This document shows, piece after piece, positions 50,518 through 62,420 of a stretch of DNA of 64,000 nucleotides. The first letter of the stretch is position 1. Every line of letters starts with the position of its first letter. This DNA comes from Spirometra erinaceieuropaei (taxonomy: Eukaryota; Platyhelminthes; Cestoda; Diphyllobothriidea; Diphyllobothriidae), in the NCBI GenBank assembly GCA_902702965.1, contig CACRXP010000047.1, forward strand, positions 1,427,107 through 1,491,106, given 5' to 3'. Made by a program: the position numbers and the translations under genes. The notes beneath the pieces are model-generated. The model was given only the letters and a program-made list of their open reading frames with translations, was not told the origin of the DNA and searched no databases.

Positions 50518-51720
50518 GCTGTACGAACGATGCTAATTCCGAGAGGTCGTAGGAGGACGATATCCCCTTTAAGCTTGCTTTTATAATATGGCCAACCAGA
50601 CCCCTGTTGGCTTTACAGCTGTGCAAGATGACCATAATTGCTATAAAAGGTTGTCCCGTCTGCTCACTGACACCAGATTCCAGTCACGTTGTAGTTACTT
50701 TCATTATTTTTCTCGGAAAGTTCGGGCTAGTATAACTGCTGTTTCAGTGATTGCACCTTCATCTTCTTTGTAGTATTGATTTATGTTTGTTGATAAAAGC
50801 TTCACCAAAGTAGAAGCCTGCTATGGTAACCGGAGATTTGGCTGATGGTTATGGCCCTTCAATAGAAGGAGGCCAGTGGCTCAAGTGGCGGATCTCTTGA
50901 CCTTTACTTGATGGTCACCTAAGAGTAGAGCATGGTTGGCTGTTGACTCCAATCACAGTTCCCTTGGCCTCCGCCCATGGCACTTGTCGATCGTTTCTCT
51001 CTTTTCCATCTTGTTTAGGCTTTATTAATTAACGGTAGCTGCTGCTGCAACTTCCCACAACTAGGAAACGGGCAGCGTTCACCATAACCTACGGCTTGAC
51101 TCAATAATTTCTTTGGTGAACTCTTCCGGCCTTAGATTGTCTATTTGACCAATCATAGTCCTCCCTAGCAAAACAACTACCGAAAGGCTCCAAAAGGCAT
51201 TCCTTAGTTTGATAAGACTCAAATGGGTAAGTTAAGGCAGGCTGGTAGGCAGTGCATGCAAGCATGCAGAAAATATAACCTGAAGGGTGCTCAACTAGCC
51301 AGCACATTTTTCCTCACAGCACCGTCGAATCCAAGGGGCACATGGTAGTCCGCAGTGGCCTGTCGAATAAGCTTACCACTGCTGGGTACATTTAGTGTGG
51401 TAGGGACTAGACTATCCTCCCTAGGGCGGGTAATTTGGCCACCACCCCTACTTTTGAAGGCTGAAAGAGGTTAGTTTGATTTTAAGAAGTCAACTGGTGA
51501 ACACATGTTCCTGGTAATTCATCATCAGACTACAACAACTACATGGAGAATGGACTTGTGAGCTACAGATAGGGTTTATTGCGTGTCTCCGGGGGAGGGG
51601 GGAGGGCGAGGTTAGTCACACTCGTTTCCGCGCCTCCTGCATGACGGAGTCAGCGTGTTGAGGACGTTGGAGCTAGAGTAGGGAGGAAGGGGGGAGGAGA
51701 AGGGCGTGAGCGCTGTTATT
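50518..51720. other. No supported gene
   Basis: 50867-50985 has a weak tRNA-like head ('aggccagtggctcaagtggcgga') and may be another SINE, but no second copy is visible in the window. The rest, including G-rich sequence near 51590-51700, shows nothing recognisable. Confidence 0.4.
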
Positions 51721-51724
51721 CTGC

Positions 51725-51830
51725 CTATGTTATGGGCCTCTGTGCGGCTGCTGGCGGGGCTCGAGAGAGAGCCCCAAGGTCCAACGGGACGAATGAGTTC
51801 CGTAACGCGATCGGCGAGCGCCCCTCTACT
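51725..51830 (+). repeat. S1 SINE 3' fragment
   Basis: 'gcggctgctggcggggctcgagagagagccccaag' and 'caacgggacgaatgagttccgtaacgcgatcggcgagcgc' are the S1 end in plus orientation. Confidence 0.65.
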
Positions 51831-51869
51831 GATTTCTGCACGTCAAACATGCGCAGTGTTCGCAGGGGG

Positions 51870-53690
51870 TTAGGGACGGCGTAAGATCCCCGCCTGGAGC
51901 TGACCATGAAAGATCGTCTGTATCAACGTCTTTTGACAGCAAAGTGCTGGATTTGGTAACCGAATAGCCGCTACTTCTGATGTTGCTAGCACCCGTTTAC
52001 ATAGGCCTTTAGAGTAGTGGTTAGGTGCTCGGTAGATAACTTGAAAGGCTTCCTTATATCGACTAGATGTGTGAGATGTGAACATGAAATCGATGGACTT
52101 TCCTCTTTACCTAACCCCATTACTGCTGTCACTCGCCAGCCGTGTAAGCCTTGCTCAAGGTTGATTAACCGTGACTCGGCCTTCAGCGTTCGCATCTCAA
52201 CTGTTGGAGACTATGAGGTCGGATGAAACAACAAATATGTAGGTCTATAACCTACTCAAATAGATAGAGTAGGCATTATTTCTATGTAACGGATGTTTGG
52301 GTGCCATCTCCCGATTGCTACCGCTTCGTGTAGCCTTCTTTCCGGAGGCCTCGTTGTACGGCCAATATATCCTGCTCCACCAGAACAAGTGAATGAATAA
52401 ATACCATCTATGTGACCTGCAACGGCAGTCGGTCTTGACCCCGCAACCGTAGGAGGCGAGGGTTTGCGAAAAACACACGCAAGTTCGCGATGGGGAAAGC
52501 ACTCATGATAGCTGTCCTTATACGTCGTCTCACTAGGCCGCTTATTGCGTTTCCTAGAAGAGGCAGTTTTAGAAACAAGTCTTTCGGCAATGTAGCAATA
52601 TGCGGCCCCATCCAGAATGTGGAGAATAGGTCATCGTGTCTTATGGGACCGGTGGAAATAGGGGTTATATGGGTGGGGCTAATGAATGGGAAGAAGGGCG
52701 GCGAAAAGGATGAATTTTTGGAAAAAATGTTCTAATTCTATGAATAGGTTCAAATAGATCAGAGCATGAACTTGAAAGCGATCCGGAAAATTGAATACTA
52801 GCGAGATTTAACACCAAAAAAACAAAGGAGGGTAAATATGGCGCCCGCACAACAAGACGCCAAGTTCAGAGATCAAGGCAGTGAAATAGCCAATAGAAAC
52901 CCGAGGAGGAATGACGTTTGCGAACCCCACAAGAGTGAAGTGGGAAAGTTAACCCAACGGCACGACATACGGATGCAGAACAGCGGAACACAGGGAAGCC
53001 GCCAAGGTAGCCAGCAAAGGTAAAGTATATCAAATTAGCGCGTATACCGGCCGACAAATAAGCTGAATGGGATATTTAGGCGAAAATTGATGTTATCTTG
53101 AAAAAATTCAATCAGTATACCCAAGCAAAACAACACTACTTTAGTCTGAGTCAGTAGGCAGTAGTAAGTAATATGCAAAGTTGGGCCGCATATTGTCTAC
53201 TTTCCAGTGTCTCTTTTCTGTAGTTGTAATGGCAGGCCTTGTGGCATGCCCCCTAATAGGCCGTAGGATGAATCTCTCCGGATAGCCGTTTTCGCGGGGC
53301 ATATTCTGCAGCTGCTAGAGCTCTGTTTTAATAGCTTCAGAACAGATGCGTCGCACTCTAACCGCCAATTCCTGGACTTAATCTCGTCTTAGATCTAGGG
53401 GAACGAAACCTTGAAAATTAATGTACTGTCCCATCCTGCTTTCCTTTCGGAATACCTTGTGACGGACGTATCCTCGTGTCTGTGCAGAAGGATATCGGGG
53501 ACCACGATTCCATTATTCGTCTCAGTGTCTGCGGCAAACTTCAGCGTCTTGTTAGACTTCTGAACTAGGCCATTGGTGTTGGTGGTGCGACTTATAAAGC
53601 AGAAGATGCAGTCCACGTACCGACCGTATAAATCAAGGTTATCAATGGTATCCTCTGATTTCATGCCTTCATGAGAAATCAACGAAAGGA
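51870..53690 (-). pseudogene. Penelope-like element: RT and GIY-YIG remains
   Basis: From the right: LDLYGRYVDCIFCF, the RT catalytic box, where YVDD has become YVDC, and TLKFAADTETNNGIVVPDILL. Near 53350-53250 come RVRRICSEAIKTEL, one stop, then QNMPRENGYPERFI. Near 52600-52430 there is LPLLGNAISGLVRRRIRT. The GIY-YIG endonuclease is at 52410-52260: DGIYSFTCSGGAGYIGRTT and PPERRLHEAV. The end (52150-51870) reads SRYKEAFQVIYRAP and KRVLATSEVAAIRLPNPALC. RT followed by GIY-YIG is diagnostic of Penelope-like elements. Several frameshifts; the N-terminal RT part is missing. Confidence 0.85.
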
Positions 53691-53699
53691 CTTGGACTA

Positions 53700-54208
53700 A
53701 GTGGTTCCGGACAAGACTTCACAGGCTCGACTTCGAAATTATTGGTCTTGCGTCATCCAGTGGCAGGAAGTCGGCGACGCACACGTCTGGATTTTTAGTT
53801 GGCATCTGTGCTCGACTTATAGTGAAATCACTCCTATGCAGTTTACATTGTCACATGCCGGAAATGTCAGATCTCAGTCTGGCGGAGGGGCCAAAAATTA
53901 CTGATTACCAAGATCTGCCTTTTGTAACGAACCGCTGTCGCAGTTCGTAAGCGATATGTTGCCTTCCGTTCAATATGGATAAGCCAAAGACATCACTGTG
54001 CTTTAAGTATATCCAAAAACAATGACTAGGAGTTTTTAAAAGACTGAATTGACAAGTAGTGTAGCTTCCAGTCATATTCGTGTTTTCGTTAATCGTGTCT
54101 ACTACTTTACTCGGAGATGCGTTTGGTCGAGGAAAGGACTTTTATGTGTGCGTTGGGGTACACCTCCCCAATAACTTGCCGGACGAGTGCTGTGATGAGT
54201 CATACGGT
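53700..54208. other. No supported feature
   Basis: A possible 5' continuation of the Penelope-like element, but none of its N-terminal RT motifs can be read in any frame. Confidence 0.4.
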
Positions 54209-54660
54209 GCGTGACCGATCTCATGAAATATTGGCTGAAATTCTGAGATGCGTTTTCGATTAGGAAGAATTACTTAGGCGCGGTTGTAATACTGATTATC
54301 TTGCGGCATAATCCTATAATATTTCGGACGCGGCAGGATGTCAGCTTTCGAATACCCCGCGTTTCAATCTCTTGTAGAAACCGTAACAGGTAAAAAATGA
54401 CTATTGAGTTAGCATGCATGTTTCCCATTGATTCTCGATGGTTTTGCAAATTAAAATATATTTTAGAGAAACCACGAACAAAAATAAGCATTTTTTCAGT
54501 CATTTGGTAGAGGATATGATAATCTTTATATTTTCTACTCGAAAAAGGAGTATAATTGGGGTTTTAAAAAAGTTTTTAATTACGAGATTTTGGCACTACT
54601 TCCAGTGGCATTTTGTTGCCCCAGTAATAAACTAACTTCCAAATTTCACAGAGCTTCAAT
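54209..54660 (-). repeat. FB1 foldback element, copy 4 (half)
   Basis: It starts with the family terminus (gtgaccgatctcatgaaatattgg) and one arm ('gataatcctataatatttcgg.cg', 'tgactattgagttagcatgcatg'). It ends inside the centre ('ttaattacgagatttt', 'ccagtggcatttt'), matching the minus strand of copy 2. The opposite arm is absent; Merlin-like sequence follows. Confidence 0.7.
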
Positions 54661-54947
54661 TTACAATGCAGTCTTCTGCTCAAATCACAATAATTGAAGA
54701 ATTCGTTCCCCTTTCTTACTGAGCGAACAGACTGGCAGCCCTACCTTCTGCATCTCCATAGCGACACATTCTGTCCACGGTCCTTCATGTTCGTGAACAT
54801 CACCGGACCATCGCACTTGCAGCATGGTTTTTTCTCTACCAAGAGAACATGTTGGAGGAGATATCGTGACACCGCTTCTTCACTCTGCATCACTTCAGTA
54901 TAGAACTTTCGTAGCAACATTTTGAAGGTATGCTGAAATTGGAACAA
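54655..54947 (-). pseudogene. Merlin (IS1595-like) transposase, N-terminal fragment
   Basis: FQHTFKMLLRKFYTEV, then a zinc-ribbon segment CCKCDGPVMFTNMKDR and VSLWRCRR. After one stop: GCQSVRSVRKGNEFFN. 'C..C ... WRC....C...RS.R..SFF' is the N-terminal pattern of IS1595/ISXO2-type transposases, called Merlin in animals. The catalytic part is not adjacent. Merlin elements are known from schistosomes. Confidence 0.65.
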
Positions 54948-54949
54948 GA

Positions 54950-56620
54950 AATAAAGATAGGAATCACGCTATAGTAGCACCCTACCGTCTACACTGTGTT
55001 GCATGGATCAGAGTTCTACCTACAGGCTCCCGATAATCGATCGCAGCTCAAATTCCAAAACGTCGGGCGGACGAAACTAATGCTCCAACATTCTTTTAAG
55101 TCGCTATGACATAGTCTAAAAACTGCCAAAAATGGTATGGGAACCTTTTCCGGCATTTGCAAGTGTCTGCCCTTGAGAGCACTCTGGCCAGCCGAGAGGA
55201 AGAGCTATAGCCTAGCACAGTGTTTAGCGCAGTGGTTACCATCTGAGTGAAGTAAGCTTAATGTGTCTCAATGCGGTAAGAATGCGTTGTCGCTCATGTA
55301 AAACACAATGGCCAAGCAGGTTTCTCAAAGTTATGAGGTCAACGCTGCAAGCTTACAGTGTGAAAAAAGGTTTTTGGACGCACATTTTCTTTTTATCAAA
55401 TCTGGATAAATGGCAATATGTAAACTGCGCATACGAAAGGAAGGAAGTATGATGAGAACCATCGTTCTTTTAGTTCAAAACGAACTTAACTACATCCTTC
55501 AGACGGGTCTGAGCATACTCCTCAGAATGCGAAAATCTACAAATAAAAACGAGTTGGGGACTCCTTTTAGCCACGAAACATCACTGATCAGGGAGTAAGG
55601 AAGTGGAAGTGTGTAGACGAAGACATCAAGTTAGGTTGATAAAAAGGGATATTGTTTTCGCGAGGTATTTTCGGGGCGAATATTTTAGGGCTTCAAATGA
55701 TTTCTAAACATCTGCTTTTCGACTGGCCTATATACGGCGGGAGAAACCCGACCTATGTAAACAGTTAGACCACGTGGTCAACCTCAGCTTGCCCTGGTAA
55801 GCCCGAGCCCCTTTTGAGTTTCGAAATCCCTCGGCATGCCTAGTTCCCCATTTTCATTCCTATGTTGCATTTTGAAGTTACCATTTTATCGATTAGTCTA
55901 CGCGCAGTACACGTTGACCTTGCTGTTTTACATCGATTTTCTCTGTCGAAATTCAAACCTTCGTACATTTCTCACTTGTTATTTCTGTTATGCAACGACC
56001 GGCAGCAGTTGAGAAGCCGTCGCGAAATTTTGTGGTACCATTAAATTCTGCTGTCCTTGCTTGCTTTAAGTTTCAAGTTTTGAAAGGTAGATCTTTAAGA
56101 CACAACGGGGTCTCCTATCCTCATGCGTTGCCCGTTTCATTTATCCATTTGTCTCCATGTTGATTAACGATATTCCTTGCAGCTTGGGCAAACGGAGTAC
56201 TAAGACAGGGCTTCTTTTTAATCACTTAAAACGCGCGACAAACTAGGTCGTTAAAACTAACAAAGCTTGTGGCTGAAAAAGGTTTGTAGTTCAGCAGTAA
56301 CAATCCAGCCTTTATAAAGGACAGTATACATTCCCCTTCAGAACACATAGGTCAACCGAAGACTTACTTGGGGCATCGTGTTAACGCTGAATTCCGCTAA
56401 ACTGAGAGTTGGGACGAGTATAACATGTAATGGCTCGGATATGATTAAAAGAAGGCCCGAACAGTTTCGATAGCATAAACCTGCAAGCTGACTTACAGCG
56501 TGATTTGCATGCCCGCACTGTTTTCCAGTTATGTACGCGCACAAATCCCGCAGTGTGACGCTGCATGTTCACCAAGAGTGCGGCACCTTTCGTTACCTGC
56601 CAGCGACTGTAACTTATCGG
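54950..56620. other. No supported feature
   Basis: No domain, repeat or RNA recognised over 1.7 kb. Frames of about 60-70 codons (55261-55452, 55410-55598, 55862-56044) have no supporting signal. Confidence 0.5.
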
Positions 56621-56624
56621 AATT

Positions 56625-56818
56625 CCTATTGACGCAACTGTGAAAAACTCGGCACCTCGGTGGGATTCGAACCCAGGCAATAAGGGGAAGGCTCTAGTAA
56701 AGCCAACGCTCTAACCACTTGAGCTACGAGACCCCGCCGGATTCCAGACGTTGCAGTAGGTTGGGCGGGTAACTTGACCCAAATGTGATTAAACTCGCGT
56801 CGTCCGGCCAGGCCTCGC
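56625..56818 (-). repeat. S2 tRNA-derived SINE
   Basis: The minus strand reads a full tRNA-like head: 'ctcgtagctcaagtggttagagcgttggc', 'agagccttccccttattgcc', 'tgggttcgaatcccacc', then 'gaggtgccgagtttttcacagttgcgtcaata'. A and B boxes have normal spacing. Its upstream part (56735-56818, 'gttgggcgggtaacttgacccaaatgtgattaaact') is also found at 49985-50035, so it belongs to the element or to a shared insertion site. Confidence 0.8.
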
Positions 56819-57126
56819 GACATGGCACAAGAAGATCAAACTGGTCTTCTGGGAAAATAAAGTATGTCACTGCGTATTTAATCGACAACAGGAGGAAACG
56901 CAGGTACATTCCTGTATTAAAACAAATGTAGTAGTTGGTGATGCATATTAAACCCACTGGGGTTACACAATCTGTCTCTACTATGACGTAAATTCTGTCA
57001 CCCGTTATTCAACTTTTTCAAACCTGCCGTGATGTTCGCTGACATGTCGTAAGGCTAGCACGCATGGTTCAGACCTTGCCGTCGTCTACCTACCTGTATA
57101 CCCCTGACAGAAGGACCCCTTGTTGA

Positions 57127-57266
<140 letters not shown>

Positions 57267-57395
57267 GGTAGGATTCGAACCCACGCAGTAAGGGGAAGGC
57301 TTTAGTACAGCCAACGCTCCAAAGCCTTGCCCTTACTGCGTAGGTTCGAATTCCACCAAGGCGCCGAGTTTTTCACAGTTGGGCCAATAGGAATT
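57267..57395. repeat. Inverted S2 SINE fragments
   Basis: A minus-strand B-box piece (gattcgaacccacgcagtaagg) is followed directly by a plus-strand one (ccttactgcgtaggttcgaattccacc) and the S2 end 'gccgagtttttcacagttgggccaata'. It is a compact version of the inverted pair at 49770-50150. Confidence 0.7.
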
Positions 57396-57584
57396 ATTCA
57401 AAATCTGCCAAAACATCTATGAACTTCTCGGAATTGCAGGCACTCCTTGTTGAAGGTTGGCGTAGTCTAAGTGCAAAAGGCTAGAAGGCAGGACTGACTC
57501 TCCTTCTGCTGCTCGCTCATGGAACACAAGGGTTCAAGTGAGAATCCGAAACGTCAGGTGAATAAAGCCCTTGTTCCAGCGATT

Positions 57585-57608
57585 GCTTCTTCTTCTTCTT
57601 CTTCTTCT

Positions 57609-57668
<60 letters not shown>
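57585..57668. repeat. (TTC)n microsatellite
   Basis: About 28 TTC units with a few TCC interruptions; the mirror image of 57129-57266. Confidence 0.95.
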
Positions 57669-57669
<1 letters not shown>

Positions 57670-58174
57670 ATCAACAAGGGGTCCTTCTGTCAGGGGTCTA
57701 CAGGTAGGTAGACGACGGCAAGGTCTGAACCATGCGTGCTAGCCCTACGACATGTCAGCGAACATCACGGCAGGTTTGAAAAGTTGAATAACGGGTGACA
57801 GAATTTACGCCATGGTAAAGACAGATTGTGTAACCCCACTGGGTTTAAGATGCATCACTAACTGCTACATTTGTTTTAATACATGAATGTACCTGCGTTT
57901 CCTCCTGTTGTCGATTTAATACGCAGTGACTTATTCTATTTTCGTAGAAGACCAGTTTGATCTTCTTGTGCCATGCCGGTACTCACTATACAACGCGTGC
58001 TCTAAGGACCGTCAGCTGCGTTTTGGTTTACTTTATCTCAGTTAGAACACAAACGTTCGGCTTCCTCGAAACTCTAGACGGTTTCTGTTATCGAACGCAT
58101 GCGCCGTGACTTACTTACTTCCTCAGGAATAGTTGTGGGCTAGGTCGCAGTTAGTATCCCGGAATGGGAAGCGG

Positions 58175-58460
58175 ACGGCGAACTTAACCCTAATCCCCAC
58201 CTTAACCCTAACCCTAACCTCAACCGTTACCGTTAACCGTTAACTCTAACGGCAACCCTAACCCTAACTCTAGCCGAAATCTTAAAAGTAACTGTAGCCC
58301 TTAGGCATAGCCGTAACTAAGAAGCATAACCGTATTACTGGAACATATTCGTACGCTCAAACTCTAACCATAACTTGAAAACCTAAGCCTAAAGGCGTAA
58401 CCCTAACCGGAAAATCGGAAACCATTAACCGGTACCCTAATCCTAACCTCAAACGTAAAA
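58175..58460. repeat. Degenerate telomere-like repeat
   Basis: Many CCCTAA/TAACCC units and close variants (aaccgtt, aaccttaaccc) over about 285 bp, read as TTAGGG on the minus strand. A second short tract lies at 59797-59862. TTAGGG is the flatworm telomere unit. Degeneracy and flanking unique sequence suggest an interstitial tract, not a chromosome end. Confidence 0.65.
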
Positions 58461-58630
58461 GGGAAGCCAAATGGGTCAGATGTGATTATGGAGCCCCACA
58501 AAATAACCCCAGTAAACAAATCCGCTAGCCACCTGTAATGCGGGTCCGGGCTATCAACTGGGATCTAGCCTAGTTGTGCTCAGTTCCTCACATAACCACT
58601 AGTAAGACCGTGAAATTTAGTTGACATTAT

Positions 58631-59020
58631 TTATAAAAATTTACTCACAAGTGGCCATTCAATTGTCTTCAGGAAGGAACCCTTCAGGTTCCTTGTTCGG
58701 GGAGCTGTTGCGCCGTATGTGCTTCCGCAATATGCTACAGGTATATTTCCCACGCTTGCTTTAGGCCAACGCAGTCTAAGCCAAACCGCAGACGACAGTA
58801 AACCTCGTCTACGACCCGACATCGGTCCTCCCTCGGGGAGCTACCGTTTCAGTCTGATCCAATAGGCCTCAATCGCATTGGTGTGTTTTCCTGTGGTCGG
58901 ATCCTTAAAGTGCTTGGTGTGATTGAGTGTGCAGTTCTTAATACTGATGAATTTAGCATCCAAATTGGCATTTTGCCAAATTAGGCATCAGTCTCCTTGT
59001 TCGACAGTATTCCACCACCT
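58631..59020 (-). pseudogene. Merlin (IS1595-like) transposase, C-terminal fragment
   Basis: It reads KNCTLNHTKHFKDPTTGKHT followed by NAIEAYWIRLKR and, after a stop, GGPMSGRRRGLLSSAVWLRL. 'NH...F.DP.TG.HT..IE..W..LK' is the conserved end of the ISXO2-like DDE domain, including the catalytic Glu (IEAYW). The N-terminal fragment at 54655-54947 is on the same strand but in the wrong order to belong to the same copy. Confidence 0.75.
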
Positions 59021-60086
59021 TCCCTGAGCTTATAGTTTCGGTTATTTCTTCCACATTCCTAAATCTGACTTTTCTTCGACCTAGAGCCGATGGTCTGTAT
59101 TTTGCAAGGCAAAAAAAGATAGGCATTATTGCCTACTTTGTTTACTGACGCATTTCCTTATTGTGCATACCGTTTACATATATATTTATTTTTATTAATG
59201 TTCTATATTACATTAACAAGTTGCCTTAGCAAACAGATACAAACAAACGTTCAAACTTACTTTATTTGACTTTGTTCTTGTTCATTAGGGTGTATTTGCA
59301 TAGTTCCTCTAACATTAACGTGCATCACGTTACCTCGTCGTAACTTTTTACAGCTACATTATTTGTCACTCGCTGCTGATCTTTCCTATTGGTTGTTCGT
59401 TATATTGGTTTCCCGCCTGCTTCATATTCACGAACGGCGGTTTATTCAAATATGTTTTATTTATTGGGAGTTAGTTTTGGCTATTTTCCATGTAACACGT
59501 TAAATTCCGTTGCGATGCATAGGCGTAGGACAAGAATGTCAGCGAAAATTTGTTTGTTTTCTATGTTTTATAGCATTCGTTTCGCTTCCCCCCCTCGGTG
59601 ATGCCCCACCCGTAAAACCCCTATTACCACCACCATTAAGGTATAACACGGGTCTGGGATTACTGGTTGCGAGGTGGGGTTACACAACCTACCGTCGCCT
59701 ACATGAAGCTACCAGCGAGTAAATTGTTCCACGGTAAGACAGTAAAAGAAGCCCTCTCCCTTGGTAAAAATTCCGGGCAGGGCAAATATTCCCATGTCTT
59801 AACCCTAGCCCTAACACTAATCCTCACCCCGCCCCTAACCTTAACACTGATCCTAATCTCACTGGAAGGCAGCCCAAAGCCCCGGAGTAGGGGGGAGGGG
59901 GTGGCTCCTATTCTCGCGCCTTGCCGTTTTTCCTTCCGCTGGATTTGGCGAAACTGTCCTTGTGTAAGAAGTGGCAGCGAATCGATTCAAAGAGGAACAG
60001 GCCGTAAATCTCCCCTGCTGTTCCCCTGAATAATGAGTTATGGCGGTTGAAGACCAGCATTTAACTTTCCCTTGCAGAATGCTCCC
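59021..60086. other. No supported gene; promoter region of next exon at the end
   Basis: Mostly AT-rich to 59500. 59797-59862 is a short telomere-like tract (aaccctagccctaacac...). A plus frame at 59667-60029 reads through that tract and owes its Leu/Thr-rich middle to it. Confidence 0.5.
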
Positions 60087-60094
60087 TATAAATA
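60087..60094 (+). promoter_or_regulatory. TATA box
   Basis: TATAAATA, 86 bp before the ATG at 60180. It is placed suitably for transcription starting near 60115-60125 and fits the first exon that follows. Confidence 0.45.
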
Positions 60095-60179
60095 CTCACA
60101 CTTTGTGGCGTGAAGGCAGCTTTACACATTGCCTTCCGTGGTCGGCGCGCGAGCTTTCACTTGATCTTGAAAAGGCGAT

Positions 60180-60273
60180 ATGTTTGCCGTGATCACCCTA
60201 CTCCTCCTCTCCCTTTCTACCAGTGCATTTGCTCACTCGACTGTTCAGTTGGCCAAGGATGTGGAAACCACTG
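60180..60273 (+). CDS. First exon of a secreted-protein gene
   Basis: The ATG at 60180 opens MFAVITLLLLSLSTSAFA followed by HSTVQLAKDVETTG. This has the form of a signal peptide: a hydrophobic core of Leu and small residues and an A-F-A cleavage motif. The exon ends in phase 1 at ACTG|GTAAGT, a perfect consensus donor. The frame would stop soon after without splicing. The mature protein and its family cannot be told from 13 residues. No second exon is recognised before the end of the window, so the first intron would be long or the gene incomplete here. Confidence 0.5.
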
Positions 60274-62305
60274 GTAAGTTCGTCAAGTGCGATTTGCGGG
60301 TTCCAAGTGGCAAGAAGTTAATTGACTTTCCGTAGTTTTTTGCATGTCCACTTCTATGCTGTGTGAAAGAAAGCAGATGATGTGTAGTCTGGGAGTGGCA
60401 TTCTCCCATCACAGACTTTTCATAAAACTCAGGGTTGGGAATGTCTACAAGTATGCCAAATGCGCAGGACGAAACATTTAAAAGGAGATGCAAATAAAAA
60501 AGGAGTAGCGTTACGTCTACTGTCGGTTGCATGTGGTTACCTGTGCCCTCTTAAAACGGGCCACATGGTTGATGCGCTGGACCAACACGGGGGGCTACAT
60601 CAGATTCTGGTAGACGTTATCGCAAATGCGCAGTTGTTGGCTCATGCCACCCTAGTTGGGATCCCTGCCGTCCACCCATTTTTGGTTGGTTAAAATCTTG
60701 GTTAAGTGCTTGTTGTGAACCAGGGGGTGTGGTGGTACGCCTAGGTGCGAGTCCGGCCGTGCCGCCTCTCCCACTTCCGACCTCATCGACTCTGTCTTGA
60801 CACAGGGCCCAGATAGGTGATGAGGAGAGAGTGTGGTAGGCGCTGCGCAAGTCTACTATCACAGTAAACTAATTCACGCGCAAATCACCGTCCCTGCGCC
60901 CACCCTGCTGTGGAGCACGCGTAAGCATCGTCGGATGCGACAGTCGAACTGTGTCACGTGGTTACTGAGCAAAAACTGCCATCCGAATAAACAGCACAGT
61001 CCCTGCAGTGTACGAGTACAGAAGGCGTGCTGTAAGTGGCTCGCAACTGTGCCACAGTTTCGTTACATCCGGTCGCAAAATATTAACAATTCTAGAAGTC
61101 TGAGAAGTGTCGCGTTTGAGGAGCTTCACCGAACTGCATCTTTGGTTTTCTCGGAGAGTATTTTAATACTTAGAAAAGTGACCGCTGACACCAGACCCAC
61201 ATTTGGAGTTCGTCGGTTCTTCACAGCAAACACCTGCCACTGTTGTATGACAGTTCACACATTGCCTATCAGAAATCAGGAGATGTCTCAGCTGTTTAAA
61301 AAGTCTTTTTGACTCCTCATGGCCCTTTTGCCAAACCCTAATAACAGGGTTTTTCAAAAATAGCAGAAGTGATAGGAAACTTTAGCCATACTCATCGCGT
61401 TTCTCACAATCATCAGCAGACGGTGTGCAGGTTTACACACATATAGTTGGTTCATGTTCTGTCCCACTCTGGCTTCCAGTGCTCTCCCTCCTACCTCCTC
61501 AAGATTATGCGTCGTTACAGACATGGATGGAGTCAGATGGTATGACCAGCTCTTATTTATGCATGGTTTTGTGCTTTGCCGGGGGTCTTTTGTAGTGTCC
61601 CGAGTTGTCTCCTACAGCGACATCTTTTTAGTCTTATTTTTGATTTGTTAAAAAAGCCGTCCTGCATGATTGCTATTTCTAAAAAATTGGCGAAAATAAG
61701 CAAAAAACAGGCAAAAGTTATTGGTAGGCAAAGGGCTTTCAAAAGTACTCCGTTAGACAACAAATGTTTCCCAGTCTTACGTTTGTGTGGAAAATCGTAG
61801 ACGGTCGGACAGGGTAATAGGGATTCCCAGTACCGCAGATGGCCTCGCGCTAAAGTCCGAGAAGGTACCTTACTTAGTCCCTCTAACTGAAAATCACAGA
61901 ACGATGGGTTTGCGAGGCCGTGGGCAATGTGAATTTGGAATTTCGAGGTTCATATATACGAAAATGAATCAAATTTCTAACCGCGAGAGCAGAAGGGTAG
62001 ATTTCCTTTCGGAAGTCTAACCGGGAAGCGTAATGCCGCAGAGATAACCCATATTGAGCTCCTGCGAGTTGGGATGTAAGTACGCTTATGAAAGCAAAAC
62101 GAACCGCTCTTCAAGCGGCTGTTAGTGTAAAATGTCGCGACAAGGTATTGCGACTGACATACTCCATCGAATAGTCTGAAACATCTAGAAACTTTACCCT
62201 TTGAATTCCTCTAAAATAAAAGCTCTTGCCTTCGGAAATGCTGTTATGGGTCGCCTCAAAAGGAGGTAAGTGGACATGAACAAAGCTCATACACACACGA
62301 CGTTG
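60274..62305. other. Presumed intron or spacer
   Basis: Apart from the R1 repeat at 60700-60930, no feature is recognised. Frames at 60833-61312 and 61576-62020 have no domain; the first begins in R1. Confidence 0.4.
60700..60930 (+). repeat. R1 interspersed repeat
   Basis: 'gtggtaggcgctgcgcaagtctactatcacagtaaactaattcacgcgcaaatcaccgtccctg' and 'ctgctgtggagcacgcg' match 2590-2712 closely. The 5' part has 'ggtgcgagtccggccgtgcc', which resembles a B box, so R1 may derive from a tRNA. Confidence 0.6.
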
Positions 62306-62309
62306 GCAG

Positions 62310-62420
62310 ATGGGCGCTCATTGATCTCGCTAGAGAGCTCGCTCGTCCCGTTGTGTCTTGGGACTATCTCTCGGGCCCCGCCAGCAGTCGCATAGCGGCG
62401 CGTAATATAGACAAAATAGC
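62310..62420 (-). repeat. S1 SINE 3' fragment
   Basis: 'gctcgctcgtcccgttgtgtcttgggac' and 'ccagcagtcgcatagcggcgcgtaatatag' are S1 3' sequence. The inner 'gtcgcatagcg' is the same as in the hairpin at 33597. Confidence 0.6.

Noticed and set aside
54694..54903. Plus-strand 69-codon frame
   Set aside because: It is the complement of the Merlin N-terminal fragment, which has recognisable zinc-ribbon residues on the minus strand.
57519..57707. Frame with a poly-Ser tail after MEHKGSSENP
   Set aside because: The Ser run is the TTC microsatellite and the ending is repeat arm sequence.
59667..60029. Leu/Thr-rich frame before the signal-peptide exon
   Set aside because: Its middle is translated telomere-like repeat and it has no other support.
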